From NCBI GenBank assembly GCA_910586095.1, contig CAJUHQ010000012.1, forward strand, positions 1-15,799: a stretch of DNA of 15,799 nucleotides, read 5' to 3'. Position 1 is the stretch's first letter; every line of letters starts with the position of its first letter. Origin of the DNA: an uncultured Lachnospiraceae bacterium (GTDB taxonomy: Bacteria; Bacillota; Clostridia; Lachnospirales; Lachnospiraceae). Shown here piece by piece: positions 1 to 8,910 of the stretch. Under the pieces are notes generated by a model. It saw nothing but the letters and a program-made list of their open reading frames with translations, had not been told where the DNA came from and ran no database searches. Both the position numbers and the translations under genes were made by a program.

Positions 1-61
1 GAGCAAGCTCCCAACAGCATTTTGTATATTCAATTTTGCATGGCTGAACTGTTACCTTGTA

Positions 62-2161
62 TTACCATTCTTTAACACTTTTTATTGCCCAATTACTTGT
101 TTGTTTTGCGTCTCCATTGATCGAATATTGTATAGCAACTGTTTTGCCAAAATCAATATATGTCCTCTCCTCTATGTTATTATCAGCCATTTCATCAAGT
201 GTCTTCCCATATACATGTCCATCAATATTCATAGTTTGCAATATAGTTGGCATCAAATTTCCCTGAGATACAGACTTGTTACTTACAGTCATAACTTCCT
301 GTGTTGCACCTGCTGTCTTTACTAAAAGTATTGGCCGAGAAGAAACTTCTGCATCTACCCCAATTTCTGCTCGTTGCCCATGATCTGCCGTTATAATAAT
401 CAGAGCGTTATCATATACTCCTAGCTCTTTCATTTGTCTTAGATATTCATACACAATCTTTAGGCTTGCTTTCGATTGTGGCAATTCTGTAACTTGCCTT
501 CCCGTTTTATCGTACTCCATATCCTCTGATAAATAATACGGCCCATGTGCCCCCATCATATGATAAAATTTAAATATTTTATCAACATTCTCATTTATTG
601 TAAGCCCATTTTGTATAAGACTGTGATAAAATGGTAAATCGTTTTCAATATTCCATAATTTCTCTGATGTGGCAATCTCATTGATATCCGTTGAATAATA
701 TGCATAGTTTCTTTTTAGCCCAAAAGGCATTATTTTATACATGGACATTCGATACATCATAGAAATCGTTGTTCCAATTGAACAATGCTTTTCTACGTTT
801 TCTTTATAGTTTGCAGTAATCTCATAAAATAATGGTGTATAATATCGAATTGCTGTATAAACCCCTACTTGATACCCTTCTTGTACCATAGAAGGTAATG
901 CGTTGCTTTTTTGGTATGCGTAGTTTATATACTGTTCAGAAGATTCTCCATTCCACGCCACTCCAGTTAATAAATAGGGGATAGACGTATATGTCATAGA
1001 AAACTGAGATGTCGTATTATTATAAAAGGTAAAATCAGATAACGGTTCCAAAAAATCTTGATCTGTATTCATAATCTTCTCTAATATTTCGCTATCAAAC
1101 CTGTCTAAAACAAATACTATAACATTGTTCTGTGAAGAGAGTTCTAATGCTCCCTCGTTTGTCAACGCCATTGCTTGTTGATCTTGCGCAATATCTGTTG
1201 TAAAAAGCATGTATCCTAATGATACTACTTGTACCATACATATATAGATACATACCGTTCTATAAACTCGTTGCATAGCAACTTTGCGATATCCTACAAA
1301 AAGAAGAATACCTATCAACATCACCCATACTACACTATTAAAAAATTGTTTAGATAATCCCCATACTTGCTCTTCGCCATCTAAAATTTCAAGTTTTCCA
1401 TTAAAAAACATCGCCTGTAAGTATCCTACTATTAACAAACCTGAAAGCAGAACGCTTACAAATTGAAGCACTTTTTTAGGAAGAACCACCAGACATACTA
1501 TAATTCCGACCACTACATTAACTAGTACTCCTAAAAACGCTACTCCCAAAAATTCCCAAAGGGAACAAGGAAATTCATCCAAATTTCCTATAAATAATTC
1601 TGTAGGAAAATACAATAACAACATAACTGCTGCTAACATCACTGAAGGAAGAAGAATTTTACTGCCCTTCATATATTCTTTATATTCCCAAAACGCTAAA
1701 TCCTTTTTGTATAAAAGAACTCCTATAAAGGCTAATATAGCACAAACTATAAAAAGAATACAAAAGATTAGATTACTTAAAAGTCCTCCACATATAATTG
1801 AAGTAACAACTCCTCCTATAAAAATATTGACAATAAATAAATCTATATATTTACCTATTGATTCTTTAAATACTTTATTTATAGCAAATGGTAATATAAT
1901 ACCTACTGTAAAAAGTGGAATAGAATAATGAATAAATGTGCTGGCGTGGATATCCCAAAGACTTTCTAACAAAGTACTTTCAGGCTCGCCTAAAACCATC
2001 TTTACGCTAGACGCCAAAAAATAATTTACACAAAAGAAGAAACCAGTAGTTCTTATCCAATTAAAGTACACTTTCTTTTTTTTGCATAATCTCTGAAGTA
2101 CTAAGGCAGAACCCCAGCCAATCACAAACATCAATATAATAAAAACATATTTTGTATCCAT
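62..2161 (-). CDS. Membrane sulfatase/alkaline-phosphatase-superfamily protein, paralog 2
   Basis: This protein of 699 residues has the same layout as its upstream neighbour: about ten hydrophobic segments to residue 321, then a sulfatase-fold domain. Motifs are FVLDRFDSEIL (350-360, D353), FSMTYTSIPYLLTG (387-400, T390), FYHMMGAHGPYYL (532-544, H538) and TADHGQR (591-597, D593-H594). The two proteins align end to end without large gaps and are clearly a tandem duplication. Differences near the active site are AHG for SHE after MMG, and a shorter loop after DHGQR. The ribosome site is weak (AAAGAAG two bases before the ATG), so translation may be coupled to the upstream gene. The substrate is unknown; transferring or removing a phospho-substituent on the surface polymer is the likeliest role. 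Confidence 0.82.
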   Translation of the reverse strand: MDTKYVFIILMFVIGWGSALVLQRLCKKKKVYFNWIRTTGFFFCVNYFLASSVKMVLGEPESTLLESLWDIHASTFIHYSIPLFTVGIILPFAINKVFKESIGKYIDLFIVNIFIGGVVTSIICGGLLSNLIFCILFIVCAILAFIGVLLYKKDLAFWEYKEYMKGSKILLPSVMLAAVMLLLYFPTELFIGNLDEFPCSLWEFLGVAFLGVLVNVVVGIIVCLVVLPKKVLQFVSVLLSGLLIVGYLQAMFFNGKLEILDGEEQVWGLSKQFFNSVVWVMLIGILLFVGYRKVAMQRVYRTVCIYICMVQVVSLGYMLFTTDIAQDQQAMALTNEGALELSSQNNVIVFVLDRFDSEILEKIMNTDQDFLEPLSDFTFYNNTTSQFSMTYTSIPYLLTGVAWNGESSEQYINYAYQKSNALPSMVQEGYQVGVYTAIRYYTPLFYEITANYKENVEKHCSIGTTISMMYRMSMYKIMPFGLKRNYAYYSTDINEIATSEKLWNIENDLPFYHSLIQNGLTINENVDKIFKFYHMMGAHGPYYLSEDMEYDKTGRQVTELPQSKASLKIVYEYLRQMKELGVYDNALIIITADHGQRAEIGVDAEVSSRPILLVKTAGATQEVMTVSNKSVSQGNLMPTILQTMNIDGHVYGKTLDEMADNNIEERTYIDFGKTVAIQYSINGDAKQTSNWAIKSVKEW

Positions 2162-2176
2162 ATCTTCTTTACTGCT

Positions 2177-4291
2177 TTAATAAGGCTCTCCCTTCTTTAC
2201 ACTCCAACTGCTTAGCTCCTTTGCATCTCCGTTTATAGCATATTGTACAACATACCTATTAATCAGATCAAAATCAACGTAGGTTCTCTCCTTTTTGTCA
2301 TCAACTGACACTTCTTCTAGTGCCTTCCCATATTTATGCCAATCCACTCCCATAGCCTTCAACAGAGTTGGCATCAAATTTTCCTGAGATACTGGTGCAT
2401 TATTGATCGTCATCATTTCTTGTTGGATTCCTGCACCTTTTACTAAAAGAAGTGGTCTTGAAGTGATTGTTGGTTCTCCATTAACAAGTGCTGCATATTC
2501 TAATCTCTGCCCATGATCTGCTGTCACAATAATAGTTGCATCATCATATATCCCTAACTCTTTCATTTGTCTTAAATATTCATACACAATCTTTAAACTA
2601 GCTTTTGATTGCGACAATTCTGTAACTTGCCTTCCTGTCTTATCATACTCCATATTCTCGGACAAATAATATGGTTCATGTGATCCCATCATATGATAAA
2701 ACCGAAATGCTTTATCATATTCCACATTCACTTCCAGTTCCTCTTGAACAAGATTGTGATAAAATGGAAGATCATTCTCGATATCCCACACTTCCTCTGA
2801 CTGGGCTATGCTATTAATATCTGTAGAATAATAACTATACTTACTTTTTATCATAAATGGCATTATTTTGTACATTGAAGTCTGATACATCATGGAAAGT
2901 GTTTTTATAAAAGAATAATGCTTTTCTACATGCTCTTTATAATTAGCTGTCTCTTCATAAAATAACGGTGTATAATATCGAATAGCCGTATATACCCCCA
3001 TATGATATCCCTTTTTCGCTATTTCTGACAATGCATCACTTCTCTGATATGCATACTTGGTATAATTCTCTGGTATATCTCCATTCCATGCTACCCCTGT
3101 CAACATATGTGGTATAGAAGATTTTGTCATAGAAAATTGCGAAGTTGCGTTATCATAAAATGTAAAATCTGACAGAGGTTCTAAAAATGCATTGTCCGTT
3201 TCCATAATTGTCTCTAAAATCTCACTCTCAAATCGATCTAATACAAATACAATAACATTCTCCTTATCCGAGAGCTCCAACGCACCTTCAATTGTCAACT
3301 CTGCTGCACCACTTTCTTTTGTGAATTTTGTTGTTATTATCAGATATCCTAATGACACAATTTGCACTAAACATATATATATACAGATTGTTCTATAAAT
3401 TTGTTCTACTTTCCTTTTGCGATATCCCATAAAAATAATGAAACCAACAACGATTATCCACACCCCACTGTTGACAATCTGCTGAACATTTCCCCATGTC
3501 TGTTCACTGCCATCTAAAACTGCAAGTCTTCCATTGAAAAGAAGCGCCTGCAAATAACCCATAATTAACACTCCAAAAAGTAATAGACTAAGAAAACGAA
3601 TAGCGCCTTTAGGCAATAGAGCTAAAGACAGAATTATTACAATTGTACCAATTGCCAAGGTACCTATCACCAAAATTCCGGCAAACTCCCAAAATGAACT
3701 TTGAAATTCCTCAAGATTTCCTACAAACAATTCGATGGGAAAATACAACAATAACATAATGACAGCCAATCCCACCTGTCCAAGAAGCATTTTGCACCCA
3801 TTTCCATACTCGCCGCGCCCAAAAAATACTAGTTGTCCTTTATATACAAAAGTCATCACACCAGCTATTCCAGCACAAACAACAAAAAGTATGCAAAAAA
3901 GTCCATTTTGTAGACCATCGCAAATCATGGCTGCCATTATTCCACCTACAATTATGTTAGTAATGAATAAATATATATATCTTTCCGCCCTCTCCTTTAA
4001 GATAATGTGTATAGCAACTGGCAGGATAATACCTGCCGCACATAGAGGAATTCCATAATGAATACAAGTGCGATAATCCATATCCCATAGACTTTCTACC
4101 AAAGTACTCTCTGACTCTCCCAAAAATGCTTTTACACAAGATACCAAAAAATAGTTTATGCAAAAGAAAAACAATGTTACCCTTATCTTATTAGGATTTT
4201 CATTTTTCTTTTTACTCATACCCCAAAATAACATGGCAGATCCTAATCCAATCAACAGTATTAACGCCATAAAAAGATATCCTTGCTCCAT
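2177..4291 (-). CDS. Membrane sulfatase/alkaline-phosphatase-superfamily protein, paralog 1
   Basis: This protein of 704 residues has about ten N-terminal hydrophobic segments (up to about residue 322) followed by an extracytoplasmic domain of the sulfatase/LtaS/EptA superfamily. Motifs in order are NVIVFVLDRFESEIL (345-359) with metal ligand candidate D352, FSMTKSSIPHMLTG (386-399) with T389 as nucleophile candidate, FYHMMGSHEPYYL (531-543) with H538, and TADHGQR (590-596) with D592-H593. This layout suits transfer of phosphoglycerol or phosphoethanolamine from a lipid donor to a glycan, or hydrolysis of such a group. True arylsulfatase activity is unlikely, as no Cys/Ser-X-Pro-X-Arg motif is seen. 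The start has AAGGTGAG about 6 bases upstream. A close paralog begins 15 bases after the stop. Confidence 0.82.
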   Translation of the reverse strand: MEQGYLFMALILLIGLGSAMLFWGMSKKKNENPNKIRVTLFFFCINYFLVSCVKAFLGESESTLVESLWDMDYRTCIHYGIPLCAAGIILPVAIHIILKERAERYIYLFITNIIVGGIMAAMICDGLQNGLFCILFVVCAGIAGVMTFVYKGQLVFFGRGEYGNGCKMLLGQVGLAVIMLLLYFPIELFVGNLEEFQSSFWEFAGILVIGTLAIGTIVIILSLALLPKGAIRFLSLLLFGVLIMGYLQALLFNGRLAVLDGSEQTWGNVQQIVNSGVWIIVVGFIIFMGYRKRKVEQIYRTICIYICLVQIVSLGYLIITTKFTKESGAAELTIEGALELSDKENVIVFVLDRFESEILETIMETDNAFLEPLSDFTFYDNATSQFSMTKSSIPHMLTGVAWNGDIPENYTKYAYQRSDALSEIAKKGYHMGVYTAIRYYTPLFYEETANYKEHVEKHYSFIKTLSMMYQTSMYKIMPFMIKSKYSYYSTDINSIAQSEEVWDIENDLPFYHNLVQEELEVNVEYDKAFRFYHMMGSHEPYYLSENMEYDKTGRQVTELSQSKASLKIVYEYLRQMKELGIYDDATIIVTADHGQRLEYAALVNGEPTITSRPLLLVKGAGIQQEMMTINNAPVSQENLMPTLLKAMGVDWHKYGKALEEVSVDDKKERTYVDFDLINRYVVQYAINGDAKELSSWSVKKGEPY

Positions 4292-4312
4292 CGTTACTCA
4301 CCTTTCCATATG

Positions 4313-5854
4313 CTACTTTCGCTCATATTCACTAAGTGCACCATTATACGTCTCTACAACCAGCTCATAATTTTCATCCAAATATGTCTGTAGTGCCTCA
4401 CTTTGTGGAAATGAGATAGAAAAAACAATAATCTTTTTGTAGGTTTCCTTGATTTTTTCACTCTCTATAGAATCCCATGTTTCCATATAACTATTATCTC
4501 TATTTGCATACAATGCTACAATGTTTTGTGGCTGTTTTGCTCCATGTTTTACAAAATAATAATCTATCCATGCTTCTGTCAAATTGGTTGTCTCTGTAGA
4601 AACAACAAGCACATCTTCTTGATAAATCTTACCTTCATCAGCTAAATACTCTGCACATTGTCTGTATGGCATTCGAATATCCTGTGCCATGTTATAACAT
4701 ATTGTATAATTCTGCCATACTAATTTGCCATAATATACCACCAAAACAATACACACTAAATTTTTTACCAGATGCTTTCCTTTTGGAACTATTTTTTCAA
4801 CTGCCATAAGCACTATCTTAATTATAATATTAATAGAAAGCGCCATAATCAAAAAAACTTGAGGCAGTGAAACCATAAAATACTTATTTTCGTAAATTGT
4901 TCCTCTTGGATTCAAATATCTACAATAACAATATACCCCTACTACAAGACCTAAAAATGACAACACCACAATCCATGAAAAATCAATGTTCTGTTTATTT
5001 TGCCTTTTTTCCCAAAAGTGTTTTCCCCCAATTAATACAATTCCAATAACCAAAAGAAGAAAGCAAACATATCGTTCTCCAGTTAAATAATACAATGTTT
5101 CTTTCAATCGTCCTAAATCTGGAACATCTGATGCCGCATTATTTCCGCCCAAATCTCTTGTCGTTGTAAAAAGCATTGTAATAAGCCAAGGCAAAAGCGT
5201 ACTACCTGCAAGTAGATAAGAAAGAATACACCGAAAACGCACTTTCTTTTGTAGAAACAAAATCAAATCACACAGCGCAATAAAAATCATCTGCAATGCT
5301 CCAAACCAATGTGTATAAAATAAAAATACCATAGATATTCCATATAGCAAAATTGTTCTATAACATTCCTTCTGAAGCCTTATTGAATAAAAATATAGTG
5401 TCAAAGCTGAAAGAAATACCAATAACGCATAACATCGAATATCCCAAGCACCTCTATCGATCAATCTAATTGAAAGAGCCCCAACACATACACATGCCAA
5501 AGAAACTTCTTCTCCAAACCATCGAAAACCAATCCGTGAAATAATAAAAATAGCTGCTACACACAAAATAATAGAAGGAAGAAGCAAATACAATTCTCCA
5601 TAAGGCACTATCCTATACAAAAAGTATAGCAGCAATGGATACAATGGCAAATTGACTGCATCCTCTACCATATATCCTTTTAACATTTCTATAATAGATG
5701 TTCCTGTCCGAATATATCCAATTGTAGACATCTCATCTGACCAAAATGACTGTGTATCTGCATTCCATACTAAGAAAAGGCTCATTCCTACAAAAATAAC
5801 TACTTTTAGCACCAAATACACACGATGTTGTAACAGTGCTTTTTTGTTTTTCAT
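4313..5854 (-). CDS. GT-C fold membrane glycosyltransferase (family 39-like)
   Basis: This polytopic protein has 513 residues and about ten hydrophobic segments. The first extracytoplasmic loop carries SFWSDEMST with the acidic pair D40-E41, the usual catalytic and metal site of GT-C enzymes such as ArnT and PMT. NLPLYPLLLYFL (68-79), RCYALLVFL in the third or fourth segment and FYTHWFG are further family-like stretches. Such enzymes use polyprenyl-phosphate sugars and act on the outer membrane face, so this one may add a side-chain sugar to the polymer. Its C-terminal 110 or so residues are soluble and not recognised. GAGGAG lies seven bases before the ATG. The next gene starts about 20 bases after the stop. 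The sugar and acceptor are unknown. Confidence 0.82.
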   Translation of the reverse strand: MKNKKALLQHRVYLVLKVVIFVGMSLFLVWNADTQSFWSDEMSTIGYIRTGTSIIEMLKGYMVEDAVNLPLYPLLLYFLYRIVPYGELYLLLPSIILCVAAIFIISRIGFRWFGEEVSLACVCVGALSIRLIDRGAWDIRCYALLVFLSALTLYFYSIRLQKECYRTILLYGISMVFLFYTHWFGALQMIFIALCDLILFLQKKVRFRCILSYLLAGSTLLPWLITMLFTTTRDLGGNNAASDVPDLGRLKETLYYLTGERYVCFLLLVIGIVLIGGKHFWEKRQNKQNIDFSWIVVLSFLGLVVGVYCYCRYLNPRGTIYENKYFMVSLPQVFLIMALSINIIIKIVLMAVEKIVPKGKHLVKNLVCIVLVVYYGKLVWQNYTICYNMAQDIRMPYRQCAEYLADEGKIYQEDVLVVSTETTNLTEAWIDYYFVKHGAKQPQNIVALYANRDNSYMETWDSIESEKIKETYKKIIVFSISFPQSEALQTYLDENYELVVETYNGALSEYERK

Positions 5855-5916
5855 AAATCAACTCCTCTATTCTAGTAATAACGTTTATTCTTTCACCCAT
5901 CTGCCGTATTGGCTCC

Positions 5917-5950
5917 ATAATCAAACTATACTTTGTTATAGTTTGATTAT
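5917..5950 (-). other. Perfect 14-bp inverted repeat overlapping the stop codon of the DHHW gene
   Basis: ATAATCAAACTATA (5950-5937) and TATAGTTTGATTAT (5930-5917) are exact complements around a 6-base loop. The TAA stop (5949-5947) lies inside the first arm. No T tract follows on the minus strand, so an RNA-processing or stabilising hairpin is likelier than a terminator. The glycosyltransferase ATG is about 60 bases further on. Confidence 0.6.
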
Positions 5951-7317
5951 TGCAGATAAAATGCACTAGTCTTCTTACTACCATCCCCATTTACATTATC
6001 TGCTGAATACATAACAACAACCAAATCTGGCTGTATACTATCAATATAACTTTTTACACTCCCTGTATAACGAATTTCATACAATGTATCTACATACTCT
6101 ACTCCCAATGCAATATAAGGAATAAAGGGGGTAGCATAGGAATCTTTAATAAACAAGATACGCTTTCCTTGGTTGCTGGTCAAACTCTCATTGTGGATGG
6201 CTGCCGTTGCGTCATTTCGATTCATATACGCCGCGTAACAATTCTCATAATAATAATCTATTTTTTGTAAGTGCCGATAATCCAACAATGTATCCTCAAA
6301 CGTACCTCGTATATCAATTTTTCTTTCTGGAATCTGAATGGTAAAATCTGTGTCAAAGTCAGGTACAATCAACTCAAAATTCTCTGGTTCTGCCATTGCT
6401 AATGTCACCTTTTTTCCAAGACTCCCCAAAAAAGCGTTCTCATACTTTTGTACTGTATAATTCGTTATATCATAGTACTTCTCATCAAACGCATAACCAT
6501 ACTCATCATTCAAATATTGTGCGAGTACTCCCGCCATCTGAAAGGCCGTTGTTGTTGTCCAGTGATGGTCTGTTATATAAAATGCCCCATAATAATCCTG
6601 AGCAATCTTATACATCTCTGGACGTAAATCCAACACTGAGATTTCTGCTCTTTGAAGCTTTTGAATTAACTCATCTGCATTTTCATTTGCATAATCCTGC
6701 ATCCCTGCAGGAAGATACTTCTCTGTCATACTCATCTTTGTTGGTGCCTGAACATATAAAAAATCAATGTTCTTTTCCTCCAAATACTTCTTCAAATTCT
6801 CCATATTTTCTGCAATTTTTGTTGTATCATTCTTTGCATGTATCTGTGCAAGATAGCCATTTTCTAGAAACACAATACCATCTGTGGCAGATGAAGGAGT
6901 TAATTTCCACCCCATAACAGCATCATACCTATATGCACTCTCAACAAATCCTATTCTATTCATCAAATATGTCGTTGCATAATCATTGACAACATTTCTA
7001 ATATGAGTAACCTTTTCTGTATATATCTCTCCTATTGATTGTATCTGCTTTCCATCCCCCACTACTTGTACAATATTGGTGCTATCTTCAAAAGGATATA
7101 ATGCTTCCCAGTCTATCTGCACAAACATATCGCCTGTTGCCTCATCAATAACATCCGCGGTTTGCACTCCTTGCAAGATAAACCTTGTAAGTTCATTATT
7201 AACATGTAACTTCTCCACTACAATATTTTTTGTACCCATTTTTATTACAATACTCATCATAAATACACACAATATTGTCACAAGTCCACAACATACCCCA
7301 AATGTCATCTTTTTCAT
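5947..7317 (-). CDS. DHHW/AlgJ-like SGNH-fold protein, partner of the MBOAT acyltransferase
   Basis: The protein has 456 residues and a single N-terminal hydrophobic segment (about 5-26), so it is probably anchored with its catalytic domain outside. The motif ITDHHWTTTTAF (248-259) with DHHW at 250-253 and FIKDSYA (389-395) with S393 are the paired catalytic motifs of the AlgJ/AlgX/DHHW group of SGNH-like acyltransferases. It probably completes O-acyl transfer to the polymer together with the MBOAT protein encoded 91 bases upstream. GGAGGG lies 14 bases before the ATG, an unusually long spacing. The stop codon sits inside a perfect 14-bp inverted repeat. The family is clear from the motifs; transferase rather than esterase activity is inferred from the pairing. 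Confidence 0.87.
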   Translation of the reverse strand: MKKMTFGVCCGLVTILCVFMMSIVIKMGTKNIVVEKLHVNNELTRFILQGVQTADVIDEATGDMFVQIDWEALYPFEDSTNIVQVVGDGKQIQSIGEIYTEKVTHIRNVVNDYATTYLMNRIGFVESAYRYDAVMGWKLTPSSATDGIVFLENGYLAQIHAKNDTTKIAENMENLKKYLEEKNIDFLYVQAPTKMSMTEKYLPAGMQDYANENADELIQKLQRAEISVLDLRPEMYKIAQDYYGAFYITDHHWTTTTAFQMAGVLAQYLNDEYGYAFDEKYYDITNYTVQKYENAFLGSLGKKVTLAMAEPENFELIVPDFDTDFTIQIPERKIDIRGTFEDTLLDYRHLQKIDYYYENCYAAYMNRNDATAAIHNESLTSNQGKRILFIKDSYATPFIPYIALGVEYVDTLYEIRYTGSVKSYIDSIQPDLVVVMYSADNVNGDGSKKTSAFYLQ

Positions 7318-7408
7318 TACAGTCTAATCTTCCCTCCTATTAAATCTTTTCGTCAGCATCTACATGAACTTTATAACAAAACAATATTGATCTAAATCAT
7401 ACGTCATC

Positions 7409-8890
7409 TTAAAAATTAAAGTAAATGAATGGATTGTACGTTGATTTAATACATGCCAATACAGACAATGTAAAAAGGGCAACTAAACATACCATTTTTA
7501 TAAGCTCTTGTACAATTTCTGGTATATTAATGTGTTCCCTTACCCACGGCACAATTGGCATACTACACACTATCGCTACCACCAAAAGAAGTTTCGCACT
7601 AGCTATGCAATCCCAAAATACATTATCCACAATTCCTGCTGCACCTGCACCAAACAAAGCTTTAAAATATTGCCATGCCTTTTCAATATTATCCGACCGA
7701 AACAATACATATCCAATACACACTAAAAACAATGTTCGAATCAATCTGATCCCATCAAACCAACCATTATCTTTAATATGCAATTTTTGATTCCACTTTT
7801 TCATTGGTTTCCTAACAATAACAGACATTCCTATTAAAAATCCATAATACAATCCCCACAACAGATAGGTCCAATCTGCTCCATGCCAAATTCCTGTGGC
7901 CCCCCATACAATAAGAGTGGCCAAAATTGTTGGGATATTCTTCGCTGTTGCTTTAGAAAAGTTTTTCTTGCTAAATTTTGATAATCTATCACACCAACTA
8001 CTGCGCATCACAGGATAAAAAAGATAATCCCTAAACCATTCACTTACCGAAATATGCCATCTGCGCCAAAATTCTGGGATTGATTTGGAAATATATGGAT
8101 ACTGAAAATTTTCATTAAAATGGAAGCCAAAAACCAATCCTAATCCAATTGCCATATCAGAATAGCCACAAAAATCAAAATAAATCTGTAATGCATATGA
8201 GAGAATCCCGAGCCAAGCTGTTGCAACACTCTTTTCTTCCAACAAAAAAATATTATCTACCATAATAGCAAGATAATTAGCTATTAATACCTTTTTAGCA
8301 AGTCCATAGACAAATCGAATAAATCCATTAGTGAAGTTTTCTGCACACTCTTTTCTCGTATGTATTTCCTCTGCTACTACAGAATACCGAACAATCGGTC
8401 CTGCAATCAATTGCGGAAACATCGAAATATACAATGCAACATCCAATACATTTTTTTGTACATTTGCATTTCCATAATACACATCCAATACATATGACAG
8501 AATTTGAAATGTAAAAAATGATATACCAATCGGCAATGCAATATTGACAGAAGAATCGCCAAAATTAAGCAAAAAACCAATGTTCTTTAAAACAAAAGCA
8601 AGATATTTAAAAACAAACAGAAGGCTCAGATTCAAAACAACTGCCATTGTAACAATTTTCTTCTTTTTATTCTTTTCTGCCTTATCAATCCAAATAGCTA
8701 TCAACCAATTGACGAAAATCGAGATCATCATCACAAACACAAAAGTTGGTTCTCCCCACGCATAAAATAGCAAGCTTGTCAAAAGTAATACCAGATTGCG
8801 ATATTGTCTGCTTCGACAAATGGGATTAAAATACAAAATCAATACAATAGGTAAAAATAAGAACAAAAATACTGTAGATGAAAATACCAT
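7409..8890 (-). CDS. MBOAT-family membrane O-acyltransferase (AlgI/DltB/PatA-like)
   Basis: This polytopic protein of 493 residues is typical in length for AlgI-like acyltransferases. It begins with the familiar MVFSSTVFLFLFLPIVLILYF. Further signatures are LPIGISFFTFQILSYVLDVY (119-138), FPQLIAGPIVRY (158-169), FDFCGYSDMAIGLG (238-251), PEFWRRWHISVSEWFRDYLF (272-291) and GATGIWHGADW (330-340). The invariant catalytic histidine is H336. Such proteins pass an acyl group, often acetyl, across the membrane, and a partner SGNH protein then attaches it to an extracellular glycan. The gene immediately downstream encodes such a partner. The substrate is not readable from the sequence; a locus-specific surface polysaccharide or teichoic-acid-like polymer is the natural candidate. 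DltB is less likely because dltA and dltC are absent. The GGAG before the start is 13 bases away, which is long. Confidence 0.92.
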   Translation of the reverse strand: MVFSSTVFLFLFLPIVLILYFNPICRSRQYRNLVLLLTSLLFYAWGEPTFVFVMMISIFVNWLIAIWIDKAEKNKKKKIVTMAVVLNLSLLFVFKYLAFVLKNIGFLLNFGDSSVNIALPIGISFFTFQILSYVLDVYYGNANVQKNVLDVALYISMFPQLIAGPIVRYSVVAEEIHTRKECAENFTNGFIRFVYGLAKKVLIANYLAIMVDNIFLLEEKSVATAWLGILSYALQIYFDFCGYSDMAIGLGLVFGFHFNENFQYPYISKSIPEFWRRWHISVSEWFRDYLFYPVMRSSWCDRLSKFSKKNFSKATAKNIPTILATLIVWGATGIWHGADWTYLLWGLYYGFLIGMSVIVRKPMKKWNQKLHIKDNGWFDGIRLIRTLFLVCIGYVLFRSDNIEKAWQYFKALFGAGAAGIVDNVFWDCIASAKLLLVVAIVCSMPIVPWVREHINIPEIVQELIKMVCLVALFTLSVLACIKSTYNPFIYFNF

Positions 8891-8910
8891 ATTTTACAGC
8901 TAACTCCTAT

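Noticed and set aside
1..20. An ATG on the minus strand reading MLLGAC at the left edge, like a lipoprotein start
   Set aside because: Only 20 bases remain before the window edge, there is no charged n-region, and no convincing ribosome site precedes it.
62..4291. Lower G+C in the left part as a sign of gene transfer
   Set aside because: Hand counts in a few 60-base samples overlap with those in the phosphonate genes, and the lowest samples fall in membrane segments, which are AT-rich for coding reasons.
6396..6917. Open frame of 173 codons on the plus strand
   Set aside because: It lies wholly antisense to the DHHW gene, has no recognisable motif and a composition typical of a shadow frame.
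7370..7378. TGTTATAAA before the DHHW gene as an extended -10 promoter
   Set aside because: The -35 position is poor, the gap is AT-rich, and one such match is expected by chance.
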